A program made the translations under genes and the position numbers. A DNA stretch of 39,886 nucleotides. Source: Muribaculaceae bacterium (GTDB taxonomy: Bacteria; Bacteroidota; Bacteroidia; Bacteroidales; Muribaculaceae). This document shows, piece after piece, positions 15,330 through 24,574 of this stretch; position 1 is the stretch's first letter; every line of letters begins with the position of its first letter. The notes below the pieces were generated by a model that saw only the letters and a list, made by a program, of their open reading frames with translations, searched no databases and was not told the origin of the DNA. The stretch spans positions 1 to 39,886 of the forward strand of contig JAGAUN010000074.1 in assembly GCA_017620715.1 (NCBI GenBank), written 5' to 3'.

Positions 15330-18137
15330 ATGACATCTGTTGACAAATATATAGTGATGCGCGGGGTGCGTGTCAATAATCTCAAAAATATTGACGTTGA
15401 TATACCGCGGGGATTGTTTACGGTGGTTACCGGCCTGTCGGGCTCGGGCAAGTCGTCGCTCGCGTTTGATACGCTCTATGCCGAAGGTCAGCGGCGCTAT
15501 GTGGAGAGCCTGAGCGCATACGCGCGCCAGTTTATGGGACGTATGGCCAAGCCTCAGGCCGACAAGATAGCCGGTCTGCCCCCTGCAATAGCCATAGAGC
15601 AGAAGGTAAACACCCGCAATCCGCGAAGTACCGTGGGGACATCGACCGAGATATACGACTATCTGCGGCTGCTGATGGCCCGCGTCGGCACAACATACTC
15701 GCCCGTGAGCGGACGCGAGGTGATGCGCCACACTCCCGCCGACCTTCTCCACAAGGCCATGACCTATGCCGAGGGCACGCGCATAGCCGTGGTAGCGCCG
15801 ATAGTGCTTCCGGAGGGGCGCTCATTTCTTGCTCAGCTCGACATTTATCTCAAGGGCGGCTACACCCGCTTGATAAAGGGGGGCGAGTTTGTCAACATAG
15901 CCGAACTGATACAGAGCACTGCACTTGCCGATGAGTCGCCCGACGCCTATCTGTTGCTCATTGACCGTATGAGCGTAGATGCCTCGCCCGACGAGCAGAG
16001 TCGATTGGCCGAGGATGCCGAGACCGCTTTTTACGAGGGTCATGGCAAAGCGGCTCTCCTTGCCTGGGGCGAGGGGGGCGCGATAGAGCGCAGTGATTTC
16101 TCAATACTCTTCGAGGCCGACGGTATCACATTCCGTGAGCCTACCGAGCAGATGTTCAACTTCAACAATCCCTACGGTGCATGCACCGTGTGTGAGGGTT
16201 TTGGCAAGACTACCGGTATCGACGAGCGGCTCGTGGTGCCCGACCCGTCGCTGTCGGTCTACGACGATGCCGTTGTGTGCTGGCGCGGCGAGAAGATGAG
16301 CCAGTGGAAACACGATTTCATTTCGGTTGCCTCGAAAATCAACTTTCCCATTCATACCCCCTACGGTGAACTCACCGACGAGCAGAAACGGGTGCTATGG
16401 GAGGGAACCGGCTCATTTACCGGCATCAACGGGTTTTTCAAGATGGTGGAGGAGAATCTCTACAAGATACAGTATCGCGTGATGCTGGCCCGCTATCGCG
16501 GTAAAACCATCTGCCCCGAGTGTCACGGTACACGTCTGCGCCCCGATGCCATGTATGTGAAAATAGACGGCATGACCATAGCCGACATGGTGTCGATGCC
16601 AGTGAGCCGCCTGTATGAGCGTATCAAGGCCATAGACTTTTCGGCTGACCCGGCCAAGGCTGCCATTTCGGCGCGATTGCTCAAGGAGATAGTGCAGCGT
16701 CTGGAGTTTATGCTCGATGTGGGTCTGGGATATCTTACACTCGACCGTCTCTCGGCCACCCTATCGGGTGGCGAAAGCCAGCGTATCAATCTGGCCACTT
16801 CGCTCGGCAGCTCCCTGATGGGGTCGCTCTACATACTCGATGAGCCGAGTATCGGGCTGCATTCGCGCGACACGCACCGCCTGATACAGGTGCTGCGCAA
16901 ACTGCAGCAGCAGGGCAATACCGTGGTGGTGGTGGAGCACGACAGGGATATAATACAGGCGGCCGACCATCTGATTGATGTGGGCCCCGATGCCGGCAGC
17001 AATGGCGGCCGAATAGTGTATTCAGGCACTCCGCATCCGGCACCCGACACTCCTCACAACGGGTATACGCTCGACTATCTGAGCGGGCGCCGCTCTATAG
17101 CAGTGCCCAAGGTGCGCCGGCCGTGGCGCGACTATATCGAGCTGCATCATGTGAGCGAGCATAATCTCAAAAATATAGATGTGAAGTTTCCGCTTCATGT
17201 CATGACGGTGGTGACCGGAGTGAGCGGTTCGGGCAAGTCGACACTTGTGCGCGATGTGCTCTACCGCGCTTTGGCACGACATCTGGGCGAGGCTACAGAC
17301 GCTCCGGGTGCATTCCGTTCCATGTCGGGCGACCTTAAGTCGGTAAGCGCCGTTGAGTTTGTAGACCAGAACCCGATAGGCAAATCATCGAGGAGCAATC
17401 CGGCAACATACCTTAAGGCTTTCGATGAGATACGGCATCTAATGGCTGACCAGCAGGGGGCCAAGCAAATGGGCTTCGGCCCGGGATTTTTCTCGTTCAA
17501 TACCGAGGGGGGCCGCTGCGAGCAGTGCAAGGGCGAAGGCACCGTGACCATAGAGATGCAGTTTATGGCTGATATTACCATAGAGTGCGACCAGTGCCAC
17601 GGGCGTCGATTCAAACCCGATATACTCGACATACGCTACCGCGACAAAAATATCTCGGATATACTCGATATGACTGTCGATGAGGCTATTGAGTTTTTCT
17701 CGGCCTCGGATGGCGTTACCGAAAGACGTATTGTGAAGCGGCTTACTCCGCTGAGTCAGGTGGGCTTAGGGTATATAAAGCTCGGGCAGAGTTCGTCGAC
17801 TCTCTCGGGCGGCGAAAATCAGCGAGTGAAACTGGCCTACTATCTGTCGGTTGAAAAGGCATCGCCCACGGTGTTTATTTTCGATGAGCCCACCACCGGC
17901 CTTCACCTCCATGACATCAACACGCTCATGAAATCGTTTGACCGTCTTATCGATGCCGGCCACACGGTGATAGTGATAGAGCACAATATGGATGTGATAA
18001 AGTGCGCCGACCATGTGATAGACATCGGCCCCGAGGGTGGTGATGAGGGCGGCCGCATAGTGGCCGCAGGCACGCCCGAGCAGGTTGCTGAGTGCGAGGC
18101 CTCGTATACGGGCCGTTATCTCAAGGAAGTGCTGTAA
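15330..18137 (+). CDS. uvrA: Excinuclease ABC subunit A (UvrA)
   Basis: A 935-residue DNA-damage-recognition ATPase that loads UvrB in nucleotide excision repair. Both ABC modules are intact: Walker [10 protein letters not shown] at about 35-43 and GVSGSGKST at about 630-638; signature LSGGESQR near 487 and LSGGENQR near 827. Zinc-binding pairs [14 protein letters not shown] and [16 protein letters not shown] are present. The ATG at 15330 is chosen because [20 protein letters not shown] aligns with the classical UvrA N terminus; an in-frame GTG at 15303 lies upstream of the promoter -7 box. The stop is directly followed by the convergent serB stop. Confidence 0.96.
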   Translation: MTSVDKYIVMRGVRVNNLKNIDVDIPRGLFTVVTGLSGSGKSSLAFDTLYAEGQRRYVESLSAYARQFMGRMAKPQADKIAGLPPAIAIEQKVNTRNPRSTVGTSTEIYDYLRLLMARVGTTYSPVSGREVMRHTPADLLHKAMTYAEGTRIAVVAPIVLPEGRSFLAQLDIYLKGGYTRLIKGGEFVNIAELIQSTALADESPDAYLLLIDRMSVDASPDEQSRLAEDAETAFYEGHGKAALLAWGEGGAIERSDFSILFEADGITFREPTEQMFNFNNPYGACTVCEGFGKTTGIDERLVVPDPSLSVYDDAVVCWRGEKMSQWKHDFISVASKINFPIHTPYGELTDEQKRVLWEGTGSFTGINGFFKMVEENLYKIQYRVMLARYRGKTICPECHGTRLRPDAMYVKIDGMTIADMVSMPVSRLYERIKAIDFSADPAKAAISARLLKEIVQRLEFMLDVGLGYLTLDRLSATLSGGESQRINLATSLGSSLMGSLYILDEPSIGLHSRDTHRLIQVLRKLQQQGNTVVVVEHDRDIIQAADHLIDVGPDAGSNGGRIVYSGTPHPAPDTPHNGYTLDYLSGRRSIAVPKVRRPWRDYIELHHVSEHNLKNIDVKFPLHVMTVVTGVSGSGKSTLVRDVLYRALARHLGEATDAPGAFRSMSGDLKSVSAVEFVDQNPIGKSSRSNPATYLKAFDEIRHLMADQQGAKQMGFGPGFFSFNTEGGRCEQCKGEGTVTIEMQFMADITIECDQCHGRRFKPDILDIRYRDKNISDILDMTVDEAIEFFSASDGVTERRIVKRLTPLSQVGLGYIKLGQSSSTLSGGENQRVKLAYYLSVEKASPTVFIFDEPTTGLHLHDINTLMKSFDRLIDAGHTVIVIEHNMDVIKCADHVIDIGPEGGDEGGRIVAAGTPEQVAECEASYTGRYLKEVL

Positions 18138-19385
18138 TCAGGAGATAAAAGAGTCTTTGAAGCCGAGGAAGTAGAGAATGCCGTCGAGCCCGATTGTGGA
18201 GATTGACTGGCCTGCTGTGGCTTTGACCTTTGGCTTGGCGTGGAAGGCGATGCCGAGGCCTGCGGTGGCGAGCATGGGAAGGTCGTTGGCTCCGTCGCCC
18301 ACGGCAATGGTCTGCTTGATGTTGAGATTTTCAACCTGGGCTATGAGGCGAAGCAATTCGGCTTTGCGCTTGCCGTCGACTATATCGCCGAGATATCGGC
18401 CGGTGAGCACTCCGTTGTCGTCGAGTTCGAGCTCGTTGGCATACACGTAGTCGAAGCCGAAACGCTGCTTGAGGTAGTTGCCGAAGTAAGTGAATCCGCC
18501 AGAGAGTATGGCCGTTTTGTACCCGGTGCGTTTGAGCACCGTCATCAGTCGGTCGAGGCCTTCGGTGATAGGGAGCGATTCGGCTATCTCTTTCATTACC
18601 GACGAGTCGAGGCCTTTGAGAAGGGATACACGACGGGTGAAACTTTCGGTAAAGTCTATCTCGCCGCGCATGGCCTGCTCGGTTATGGCTCGCACCCGGT
18701 CTCCCACGCCTGCGCGTTCGGCCAGTTCGTCGATTACCTCGGTGCCTATGAGGGTGGAGTCCATGTCGAAACATATGAGGCGGCGGCAGCGGCGGAATAT
18801 GTTGTCTTCCTGCAGGGATATATCCACATCGCCGTCGGAGGCAATCTTCATCAGGGCGCTGTGCATGGCGCGGGTGTCGACGGGACAACCTCGTACCGAA
18901 AACTCCACGCACGATTTGCCGAGCTTTTCGCGCCGGGCCTCTTCGTCGAGGGGCATGCGGCCGGTGAGACGTTTTATGGCGTCGATGTTCATTTTCTGCC
19001 GTGCAATCTCGGCGCTCACCTGGGCTATATGCCGGGCCGAGAGGTGACGTCCGAGCAGGGTTATAATCCAGCGGTCTTTGCCCTGCATGCCTACCCACTC
19101 GTTGTAGTCGCTCTCTTCTACGGGCGAGAATTTCACCTCGACGTTGAGCTCGTAGCCTTTGAAAAGAAGATCTTTCATTATATTTCCCGAGCGGAGGCTG
19201 TCGGTCTCAAAGAGTATGCCGAGCGACAGATTATGATGTATGTCGGCCTGGCCGATATCGAGTATCTGTGCCTCGTGTGTGGCGAGCACCTCCGAGAGTG
19301 CGGCGGTGACACCCGGGCGGTCGATGCCCGTAACGTTTATCATTATCAGTTCGCGCGTTGCTTGGTCGGTAGCAGCTTTATTCAT
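18138..19385 (-). CDS. serB: Phosphoserine phosphatase with N-terminal ACT region
   Basis: A 415-residue protein. An N-terminal ACT-type regulatory region, probably two copies (MINVTGIDRPGVTAALSEVL at 15-34, and a second around 104-180), precedes a HAD phosphatase domain: CFDMDSTLIGTEVIDELA at 205-222 with nucleophile D207 and D209, the SGGFTYFG block, and GDGANDLPML near the end. It removes the phosphate from phosphoserine, the last step of serine synthesis. The ATG at 19385 is preferred over one 27 bases upstream, and overlaps the BadF-type gene's stop by eight bases. serC and serA are at 37036-39028. Confidence 0.94.
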   Translation of the reverse strand: MNKAATDQATRELIMINVTGIDRPGVTAALSEVLATHEAQILDIGQADIHHNLSLGILFETDSLRSGNIMKDLLFKGYELNVEVKFSPVEESDYNEWVGMQGKDRWIITLLGRHLSARHIAQVSAEIARQKMNIDAIKRLTGRMPLDEEARREKLGKSCVEFSVRGCPVDTRAMHSALMKIASDGDVDISLQEDNIFRRCRRLICFDMDSTLIGTEVIDELAERAGVGDRVRAITEQAMRGEIDFTESFTRRVSLLKGLDSSVMKEIAESLPITEGLDRLMTVLKRTGYKTAILSGGFTYFGNYLKQRFGFDYVYANELELDDNGVLTGRYLGDIVDGKRKAELLRLIAQVENLNIKQTIAVGDGANDLPMLATAGLGIAFHAKPKVKATAGQSISTIGLDGILYFLGFKDSFIS

Positions 19386-20229
19386 TGGAATGTATGTGAT
19401 GATAGTGTACAAGCCGCTCGAGGGGAGCGGTTATAATGTTGGCAATGGTGAGTCGGAGGCGGGAGGCGGCCGATTGAAGTTGACTGCCGAATACTTGGGC
19501 TATGGAGCCGCAGAATCCTACCGGGAGATTGTGTGCATCGGCGTATGCCATGACGTTGCGGTCGAGGAATCGGCACATCTCATCGGTGACCATCCGGTCG
19601 ATACCGGGAGTGGTGATGTGGTCGGCTATGAAGGGGGTCTGTGCCGCTAAAAACTTGTTGGCTTCGGGGCGCCGATATACCCGCTCTATTACTTCCTTGT
19701 AGTCAAGGCCGTTGGTTGCATACCATTGGTGAAGAAGGGGCTCGGGCAGACGGCGTTTGAGTAAATCGCCTATGAGACGGCGCCCTAAGGCAGCCCCCGA
19801 GCCTTCGTCGCCCAATATGTAGCCGAGCGGGGGGATGTGGTCAGTTATGCGGCCATTGTCAATAATACAGCTGTTGGAACCTGTGCCGAGAATGCAGGCT
19901 ATACCGCGGCCCGAGGGGAAGAGGGCGCGGGCCGCTCCGAGCAAATCGCTGTAGGCGCGGGCTGCCGGGCATCGGGTGACTTTGGCCAATGCTTTCTCGG
20001 TATGTGGTATCACGTGGTCGAGGCAGCCGGCTCCGTAGTAGTGGCACTCGTTGATGCGGAGGCCGGATAGCGGCTCTGCGAGTCGGGCCGTAAATTCCGG
20101 CACAAGAGCCTCGGGGGCTATGAGAGCCGGATTGAGGCCGGGAGTAGTGAAGGAGACATGAATATGGCCGCAGTCGTTGACCACGGCCCATTGTATTTTT
20201 GTGCTACCGGCGTCGGCTATCAGTTTCAT
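19378..20229 (-). CDS. BadF/BadG-family ATPase, GlcNAc-kinase-like
   Basis: A 283-residue actin-like ATPase fold protein: phosphate-1 loop DAGSTKIQWAVV at 6-17, a second phosphate loop CILGTGSNSC near 111, and LGDEGSGAALGRRL near 138. These match the BadF/BadG family, which includes N-acetylglucosamine kinase. The small size and absence of FeS-activase cysteine pairs favour a sugar kinase over a dehydratase activator. It would phosphorylate GlcNAc released by the hexosaminidases encoded nearby, which is inference. It overlaps the serB start, and a terminator-like hairpin with a seven-T run lies 15 bases upstream of its start. Confidence 0.8.
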   Translation of the reverse strand: MKLIADAGSTKIQWAVVNDCGHIHVSFTTPGLNPALIAPEALVPEFTARLAEPLSGLRINECHYYGAGCLDHVIPHTEKALAKVTRCPAARAYSDLLGAARALFPSGRGIACILGTGSNSCIIDNGRITDHIPPLGYILGDEGSGAALGRRLIGDLLKRRLPEPLLHQWYATNGLDYKEVIERVYRRPEANKFLAAQTPFIADHITTPGIDRMVTDEMCRFLDRNVMAYADAHNLPVGFCGSIAQVFGSQLQSAASRLRLTIANIITAPLERLVHYHHIHSNE

Positions 20230-20244
20230 AGCTGCGAATCTACG

Positions 20245-20263
20245 AAAAAAATGCCGAACGGCA
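20245..20263 (-). terminator. Intrinsic terminator after the NlpC/P60 gene
   Basis: On the minus strand a TGCCG/CGGCA stem with a two-base TT loop (20252-20263) is followed by seven T (20245-20251). It lies just before the BadF-type start, so it separates the NlpC/P60 gene from the BadF-serB unit. Confidence 0.65.
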
Positions 20264-20280
20264 AAGGTTGAGCGTGCAGG

Positions 20281-20964
20281 TTATTGCACGGGAGCGGCGG
20301 GGAGCGATGCGGTATGGTCGAGCGCTGTGCCGAGTATGCGGCGTGCGCCAACGAAATTGCGCTGATAGTATCCGTTGTCGGGGAAGCGCTGGTATACAAC
20401 TCCGCGCTTGGTTGATGCGTGGATAAATGTGCATGTGCCGTTGGCGTTGTCGACCGATACTACCATGGCAACATGGCCTACGCGGCCGCGACCGCTGCGG
20501 TTTGATGAGAAGAAGAGCAGGTCGCCCGGGCGAAGATTGCTTACCGATACGCGCTCGCCCTGTGTAAACTGTTCGCTTGATGTGCGGTGAAGGTTGATGC
20601 CGAAGTTGCGGTATACATATCCTACGAATCCGCTGCAGTCGAAAGCGTTGGGGCCGGTGGCTCCCCATACATAGCGGGTGCCGAGAAAACGCTCGGCATA
20701 GTTGACCATTTTGGAGGCCATGGGGTGCCCCATGATAGGTGCGGGCGATTTGAGCATTGCCTGACGGAGTTCGTCGAACGGATTGTGATTGCGAGCCGAA
20801 ATCAGGGCCGCTGTGGTGAATGTACCTTCGGTAGAGAGGTTGGAGCGAATCTCGCGGTCGGCTATCTTTTTATGTGCGGCGGGCAACTTCTGGGCCATGG
20901 CAGCTGAACTGCAGCCTAAGATGCACGCGATGGTCAATACAGAGACTATGTGAGAGAATTTCAT
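20281..20964 (-). CDS. NlpC/P60 (C40) cell-wall peptidase
   Basis: A 227-residue exported protein. The signal segment ends either as a lipobox-like ILGC (C18) or by signal peptidase I after AMAQ; the two cannot be separated by eye. The C-terminal domain has the cysteine-peptidase catalytic set: C110 in AFDCSGFVGYVY, H164 in VGHVAMVVSVD and H182 in FIHAS. Such enzymes cleave D-Glu/mDAP bonds in peptidoglycan peptides, usually in growth or recycling. The ATG at 20964 is preferred over one at 20988, because it gives a normal signal and follows a promoter. The gene stands alone with its own promoter and terminator. Confidence 0.92.
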   Translation of the reverse strand: MKFSHIVSVLTIACILGCSSAAMAQKLPAAHKKIADREIRSNLSTEGTFTTAALISARNHNPFDELRQAMLKSPAPIMGHPMASKMVNYAERFLGTRYVWGATGPNAFDCSGFVGYVYRNFGINLHRTSSEQFTQGERVSVSNLRPGDLLFFSSNRSGRGRVGHVAMVVSVDNANGTCTFIHASTKRGVVYQRFPDNGYYQRNFVGARRILGTALDHTASLPAAPVQ

Positions 20965-21028
20965 TGCAAGAGGTAATGCGGTTAACAATTTTAAACAACG
21001 CCATGATGACGTGTTTCAATCACCTTTG

Positions 21029-21060
21029 CAAAGTTAGGGCATTTCCGATAGTCTGCCAAA
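21029..21060 (-). promoter_or_regulatory. Promoter for the NlpC/P60 gene
   Basis: On the minus strand TTTG (21057-21060) and TAACTTTG (21029-21036), 20 bases apart, match the consensus. The -7 box overlaps a CTTTGCAAAG palindrome at 21024-21033. The ATG is 64 bases downstream. Confidence 0.7.
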
Positions 21061-21278
21061 TATGCACAATGCAGTAAATCAACTTATTAACATTTAAAAG
21101 CGTTTTGCTCTGAAATTAAACACATTTTAGGTTTTGTAGCAAAATGTTAATTTAATGCGGTTTTCGGGCGGAAATAAATACTAATATTAACCAAACTTAA
21201 CAAATGACTCTTGTTTTTGCACAAAATCGGTACACTCTTACAAAAATGCGCAATAAGGCCGCAGCTGTTTACATTTGT

Positions 21279-21339
21279 AAAATAGCAAGGGGCCGCAACC
21301 TCGTTACGACCCCTCTTTGCGATTGCTTTTTGCTATTTT
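21279..21339 (-). terminator. Nested hairpin after the ECF/membrane-protein pair
   Basis: Outer arms AAAATAGCAA (21279-21288) and TTGCTATTTT (21330-21339) enclose an inner GC stem (21289-21295 with 21307-21313). It lies just after the 21343 stop on the minus strand, and is likely the end of the long minus-strand gene run. Confidence 0.55.
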
Positions 21340-21342
21340 GTG

Positions 21343-21891
21343 CTATATCTCGCGCAGTTCTCCGGCTATACTGCGGAGCTGGCGGTTGATGTTGTAGTCG
21401 ATGCGGCAGCCTATGGCGAATCCGAAAGCGGCGCCGCATATAGCGCCAATCACGGCGTATATATCGGTGCTCACGTAGTATACAATCATTATGACGATGA
21501 AGAGCGCCACGGGTATCAGCGCCCATTTCATAATTATGCGCAGGCTCATAATCTGGCGTGCGCTACGCATCACCTCGGCAACCGTGTCGGAGGTGAGGTC
21601 AAGTCTCTCGGCTTTGAGCAGGAGACGCAACTGGCACAGCATGCAGCCGATGAAGAAGATGCAGGTGAGTAAGGCGAACCACCGCGGGAGGCCCATGGCG
21701 AGCAGATTTGCCGGGATAACGAAGGTGCACAAGGCGGCTACCACACAGATAATCCTGAATGTGCGGCGCAAACGGGTAAGTTGTGAGCGCTTGCGGCGGG
21801 TTGTGTCTGCTCCGGCCGAATCGAATGTTGCAGTGGGGTCGGCGTTGTTGAGGGCCTGCCACTTCGATTTTATGTCTCCTATGTCTTTCAT
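21343..21891 (-). CDS. Four-helix membrane protein following an ECF sigma factor
   Basis: A 182-residue protein. An N-terminal cytoplasmic segment (about 1-45) begins MKDIGDIKSKWQALN and is basic near RRKRSQLTRLRR. Four hydrophobic helices follow in two hairpins (about 46-64, 68-90, 120-140 and 145-165), with a short cytoplasmic tail. The gene lies 25 bases after the sigma-factor gene, so the two are likely co-transcribed. It could be an anti-sigma-like partner, since many ECF factors are paired with a membrane regulator, but no known anti-sigma domain is visible. That role is inference from position. Confidence 0.65.
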   Translation of the reverse strand: MKDIGDIKSKWQALNNADPTATFDSAGADTTRRKRSQLTRLRRTFRIICVVAALCTFVIPANLLAMGLPRWFALLTCIFFIGCMLCQLRLLLKAERLDLTSDTVAEVMRSARQIMSLRIIMKWALIPVALFIVIMIVYYVSTDIYAVIGAICGAAFGFAIGCRIDYNINRQLRSIAGELREI

Positions 21892-21916
21892 ATCTATATA
21901 ATCTGTGTTGCGTGGT

Positions 21917-22405
21917 TTAGATTTCAGAGTTAATAAGTCGGGATTTGGCCCTGTGGAGGCGTACGGCTACATTGTTTTTCGAAATTCCTACAAGGGCGGC
22001 GATGTCGTCGTAAGAGTAACCGTCGAGCCACAGCAAAATCACCGCCTTGTCGAGACGGCCGAGGTGTCCGATCATTGCGTACATCTCGGTGAGCATCTCG
22101 CGGGTGGTCATTTCTCCCTGTGAGTGGGCCGACGAAAGTTCCACACCCGATACGGCATCGAGCCGGCAGTTGTCGGTCTTGTTGCTGTAGCGGCGTATGT
22201 ATGAAACACAAGTATTGATGGCAACGCGGTATATCCAGGTGGAGAGTTTGGCGTCGCCTTTGTATCCGGCGAGCCCTTCCCAGATGTTGGTCAGCACCTC
22301 CTGACGCAAGTCCTGCAGGTGCTGCGAGTCTTCGGCATACATGTAGCATACTTTATTAATAAGACCCGAATGGGAAGATATGACCGTGTTGAAATCGATG
22401 CTCAT
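21917..22405 (-). CDS. ECF-type RNA polymerase sigma factor
   Basis: A 162-residue protein with sigma-70 region 2 (about residues 20-75: DLRQEVLTNIWEGL and KLSTWIYRVAINTCVSYIRR) and region 4 (about 110-158: GYSYDDIAALVGISKNNVAV and RLHRAKSRL). Regions 1 and 3 are absent, as in ECF factors. The start ATG lies 36 bases after the GH20 stop, so it may be read through from the glycan genes or have its own promoter; no TAnnTTTG match was seen in the gap. A membrane protein follows. Targets are unknown; no SusC/SusD or FecR-type anti-sigma gene is seen nearby, unlike many Bacteroides glycan loci. Confidence 0.9.
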   Translation of the reverse strand: MSIDFNTVISSHSGLINKVCYMYAEDSQHLQDLRQEVLTNIWEGLAGYKGDAKLSTWIYRVAINTCVSYIRRYSNKTDNCRLDAVSGVELSSAHSQGEMTTREMLTEMYAMIGHLGRLDKAVILLWLDGYSYDDIAALVGISKNNVAVRLHRAKSRLINSEI

Positions 22406-22441
22406 ATATTATATGACGCACGATTTGGCAGAAAATTACAC

Positions 22442-23962
22442 TCACCGTGTCAAATTTTCTTTACGGGAGAAGTGTGCCTGTGCCGAAAGCGAACGTTTCA
22501 AGAGGTATTCAAGCGGGAGTTTCTCTCCATTATGCCACATCAGCTCGGCAATGGCGAATATACGCGGCATAAGCCTGTAATCGAGCATATTCTCAGTCAA
22601 ACCGTAATCAGTCCAGAGAGCGGCGGTGATACCGAGCACATTTTGATCAACCAGATTCATCACGCTGTCGGCCGGGTTATGCTGATACGCCTTTCTGAAA
22701 TCAAAAGTGCGGTCACAGTCATATCCCCTCCACGGCTCTTCAGGAAAGTTGAGATAGCAGTAGTAATTTGGGCTGAGTATGAGTGGAATGTTGTGTTTAC
22801 AGGCTGTAACTGCGGGGGCGAAACCGCGGCTGCGGAAATTCCACCACTGTACGACGGTATTGCCGGGCAGTGGCACGGTACCGGGGTGTACAAGCACGTC
22901 GTCCCAGAATATGGCTTTGCGTCCCTTCGAAGCGAGATGCAAAGCCATCTCGGCCGAAAGCCACAGTTGAAGGTCGTGTGTGTCGGTAAGATTATTCTCT
23001 TCGATGCGTCGGCGGCAGCGGCTGCACTTGTCCCAGTTCGCTTTAGGCGCTTCGTCGCCACCGAGGTGTATGTATTCTCCGGGAAACATGGAGCATACTT
23101 CATCGAGTATAATCTTCAGGGCGGCTACAGTGCTGTCGCTGCCCGCACAAAATATATCGGAAGTGAATCCCTGCTCGGGTATCTGAGGTTTTTCGCCGCG
23201 GCAACCTAAATGCGGGTAAGCATATAGTGCAGCTTCGCTGTGACCCGGAATATCTATCTCGGGAACAATCTCTATGCCGAGCCGGGCGGCGTAATTTACA
23301 ATCTCGCTTATATCGGTTTTGCTGTAATATCCTTGTTGCTCCGGGCCTGATGCCACATATCCTCCGGTGAGGCACAGTTGGGGAAAAGCGTCAATCTCTA
23401 CGCGCCATCCCAGCCCCTCGGTAAGATGCCAGTGAAACCGATTCATTTTCATCATCGACATCAGTCGAAGATACTTTTTGATTGTTGATACCGATTGGTA
23501 CTGCCGGCCCGAGTCGAGCATAAAAGCACGCCAAGAGCATCGCGGCTTGTCGATAATGCTCATCTTCAACGGCACACTGTCGGCATCGAGCAGCTGGCTC
23601 AATGACTGAAGGGCATATATGCAACCACGGTAGTCGGCGGCCTCTATGTGTGCAATGCAGGAGTCAAACTCCAGTCGGTACGATTCGCTACTTAAGCCCT
23701 CTCCGCAGTGAGTCACGGCAGTTACTCTCGCTCGGGGCTCAATGATGGCAATCGTGCCGCTATCGGGTACATTTTTTTCATCAGGCACGGCCAACACTAT
23801 CGCCACACTTTTGGGTACGGGGCATTTGATTGCCGATTCGTTCACGTACGACGGAGTGGGGAGTATATCTACATCGGCTGCTGAACTCAGTGCCGCAACC
23901 GTAATGGTAGCCGCTGTACACAATATGCGCCGGCGGTATTTACGTATCGCTCTCGCCTTCAC
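22442..23962 (-). CDS. GH20 beta-N-acetylhexosaminidase (compact form)
   Basis: A 506-residue exported enzyme with a signal peptide (ILCTAATITVAALSSA). An N-terminal GH20b-like domain (about 30-140) precedes the catalytic barrel (about 143-480) with MNRFHWHLTEGLGWR, PEIDIPGHSEAAL and the catalytic pair D303-E304 in HLGGDEA. It removes terminal beta-linked GlcNAc or GalNAc, the Asp positioning the acetamido group in substrate-assisted catalysis. It ends soon after the barrel with no C-terminal binding domain, unlike the second GH20 at 33950. The gene lies three bases downstream of the barrel-protein gene in the glycan unit, so transcription is surely shared. Confidence 0.93.
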   Translation of the reverse strand: MKARAIRKYRRRILCTAATITVAALSSAADVDILPTPSYVNESAIKCPVPKSVAIVLAVPDEKNVPDSGTIAIIEPRARVTAVTHCGEGLSSESYRLEFDSCIAHIEAADYRGCIYALQSLSQLLDADSVPLKMSIIDKPRCSWRAFMLDSGRQYQSVSTIKKYLRLMSMMKMNRFHWHLTEGLGWRVEIDAFPQLCLTGGYVASGPEQQGYYSKTDISEIVNYAARLGIEIVPEIDIPGHSEAALYAYPHLGCRGEKPQIPEQGFTSDIFCAGSDSTVAALKIILDEVCSMFPGEYIHLGGDEAPKANWDKCSRCRRRIEENNLTDTHDLQLWLSAEMALHLASKGRKAIFWDDVLVHPGTVPLPGNTVVQWWNFRSRGFAPAVTACKHNIPLILSPNYYCYLNFPEEPWRGYDCDRTFDFRKAYQHNPADSVMNLVDQNVLGITAALWTDYGLTENMLDYRLMPRIFAIAELMWHNGEKLPLEYLLKRSLSAQAHFSRKENLTR

Positions 23963-23965
23963 TTA

Positions 23966-24568
23966 TTAGAAAAGGTATGCGGCGGTAACCGTCCAGTAGC
24001 GGTTGCGTCCGGCCACATCGCCTGCGCCGGTAACACCTACGGCTTTAAGCGCTTTGGTCATGCCTATTCCGTATGAAGCTCCAACCTGGAGGTGCTGAAA
24101 CAGTTCTACGCCGAAGCCGAAATCCCACGAGGTGTCGAATTTGCGGTTGCGTATACCTTCCTTTACCGCGCGGCCGCTGGTGAGTACGGCGAAATCGGGG
24201 CCGGTGAGAAGGTAGGGGCGAACTATCTTGTTGACCAACGGTATGTTGATGCGCCATTTGAAATGCAGGGGGAGCGAAATATAATCGCGGTTGTCGTTGA
24301 TGAGCTCTTCATTTTCCATCCACTTGGCGTTGCGACGGGTGTACATGAGCGAAAGATCGAGACCGAGACCGCTGACGGGTGCTGTGAATTCCATCATCAC
24401 GCCGCCTGTGAAGCCGGCGCGGTTGTGGGCGTCGAAGAGGTCGCTGCTGAAGTGCATTGAGTTGACATTAATACCGGCTTTTACGCCGAAGCGAAGCTGT
24501 GCGTTGGCCGATGAAGCGCATGTGATAGCCGCGAGGGCTACGAGTACTGTTGCAAGAATTTTTCTCAT
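23966..24568 (-). CDS. Small outer-membrane beta-barrel protein (PorT-like/OmpW-like)
   Basis: A 200-residue protein with a signal peptide (ending SSANAQ) and alternating-strand pattern: LRFGVKAGINVNSM at the mature N terminus, GFTGGVMMEF, LDLSLMYTRR, YISLPLHFKWRIN, and an aromatic end (TVTAAYLF). This fits the eight-stranded OMP_b-brl_2/PorT-like group. It lies between the fucosidase (six bases upstream) and the hexosaminidase (three bases downstream), so it is part of their operon. Being embedded in a glycan unit suggests an envelope or passage role, but such barrels are common in Bacteroidota and the function is unknown. Confidence 0.8.
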   Translation of the reverse strand: MRKILATVLVALAAITCASSANAQLRFGVKAGINVNSMHFSSDLFDAHNRAGFTGGVMMEFTAPVSGLGLDLSLMYTRRNAKWMENEELINDNRDYISLPLHFKWRINIPLVNKIVRPYLLTGPDFAVLTSGRAVKEGIRNRKFDTSWDFGFGVELFQHLQVGASYGIGMTKALKAVGVTGAGDVAGRNRYWTVTAAYLF

Positions 24569-24574
24569 AGCGAA

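Larger units (their letters stand above)
20965..21342. other. Long AT-rich intergenic region
   Basis: This 378-base stretch holds the minus-strand promoter of the NlpC/P60 gene (21029-21060) and a two-level hairpin near 21279-21339. The middle (21061-21240) is very AT-rich. A 61-codon plus-strand frame at 21204-21389 has no recognisable features and overlaps the hairpin, so it is not called as a gene. Nothing else was identified. Confidence 0.6.

Noticed and set aside
18240..19436. A 398-codon open frame antisense to serB
   Set aside because: It mirrors the serB coding region, has no recognisable motifs, and opposite-strand openness is common in GC-rich coding DNA. The serB match is full length.
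21204..21389. A 61-codon frame in the long intergenic region
   Set aside because: It overlaps a terminator hairpin, lacks a promoter and shows no protein features.
22319..23209. A 296-codon plus-strand frame across the ECF/GH20 region
   Set aside because: It overlaps the catalytic region of GH20 and the ECF start; both minus-strand proteins have clear motifs.
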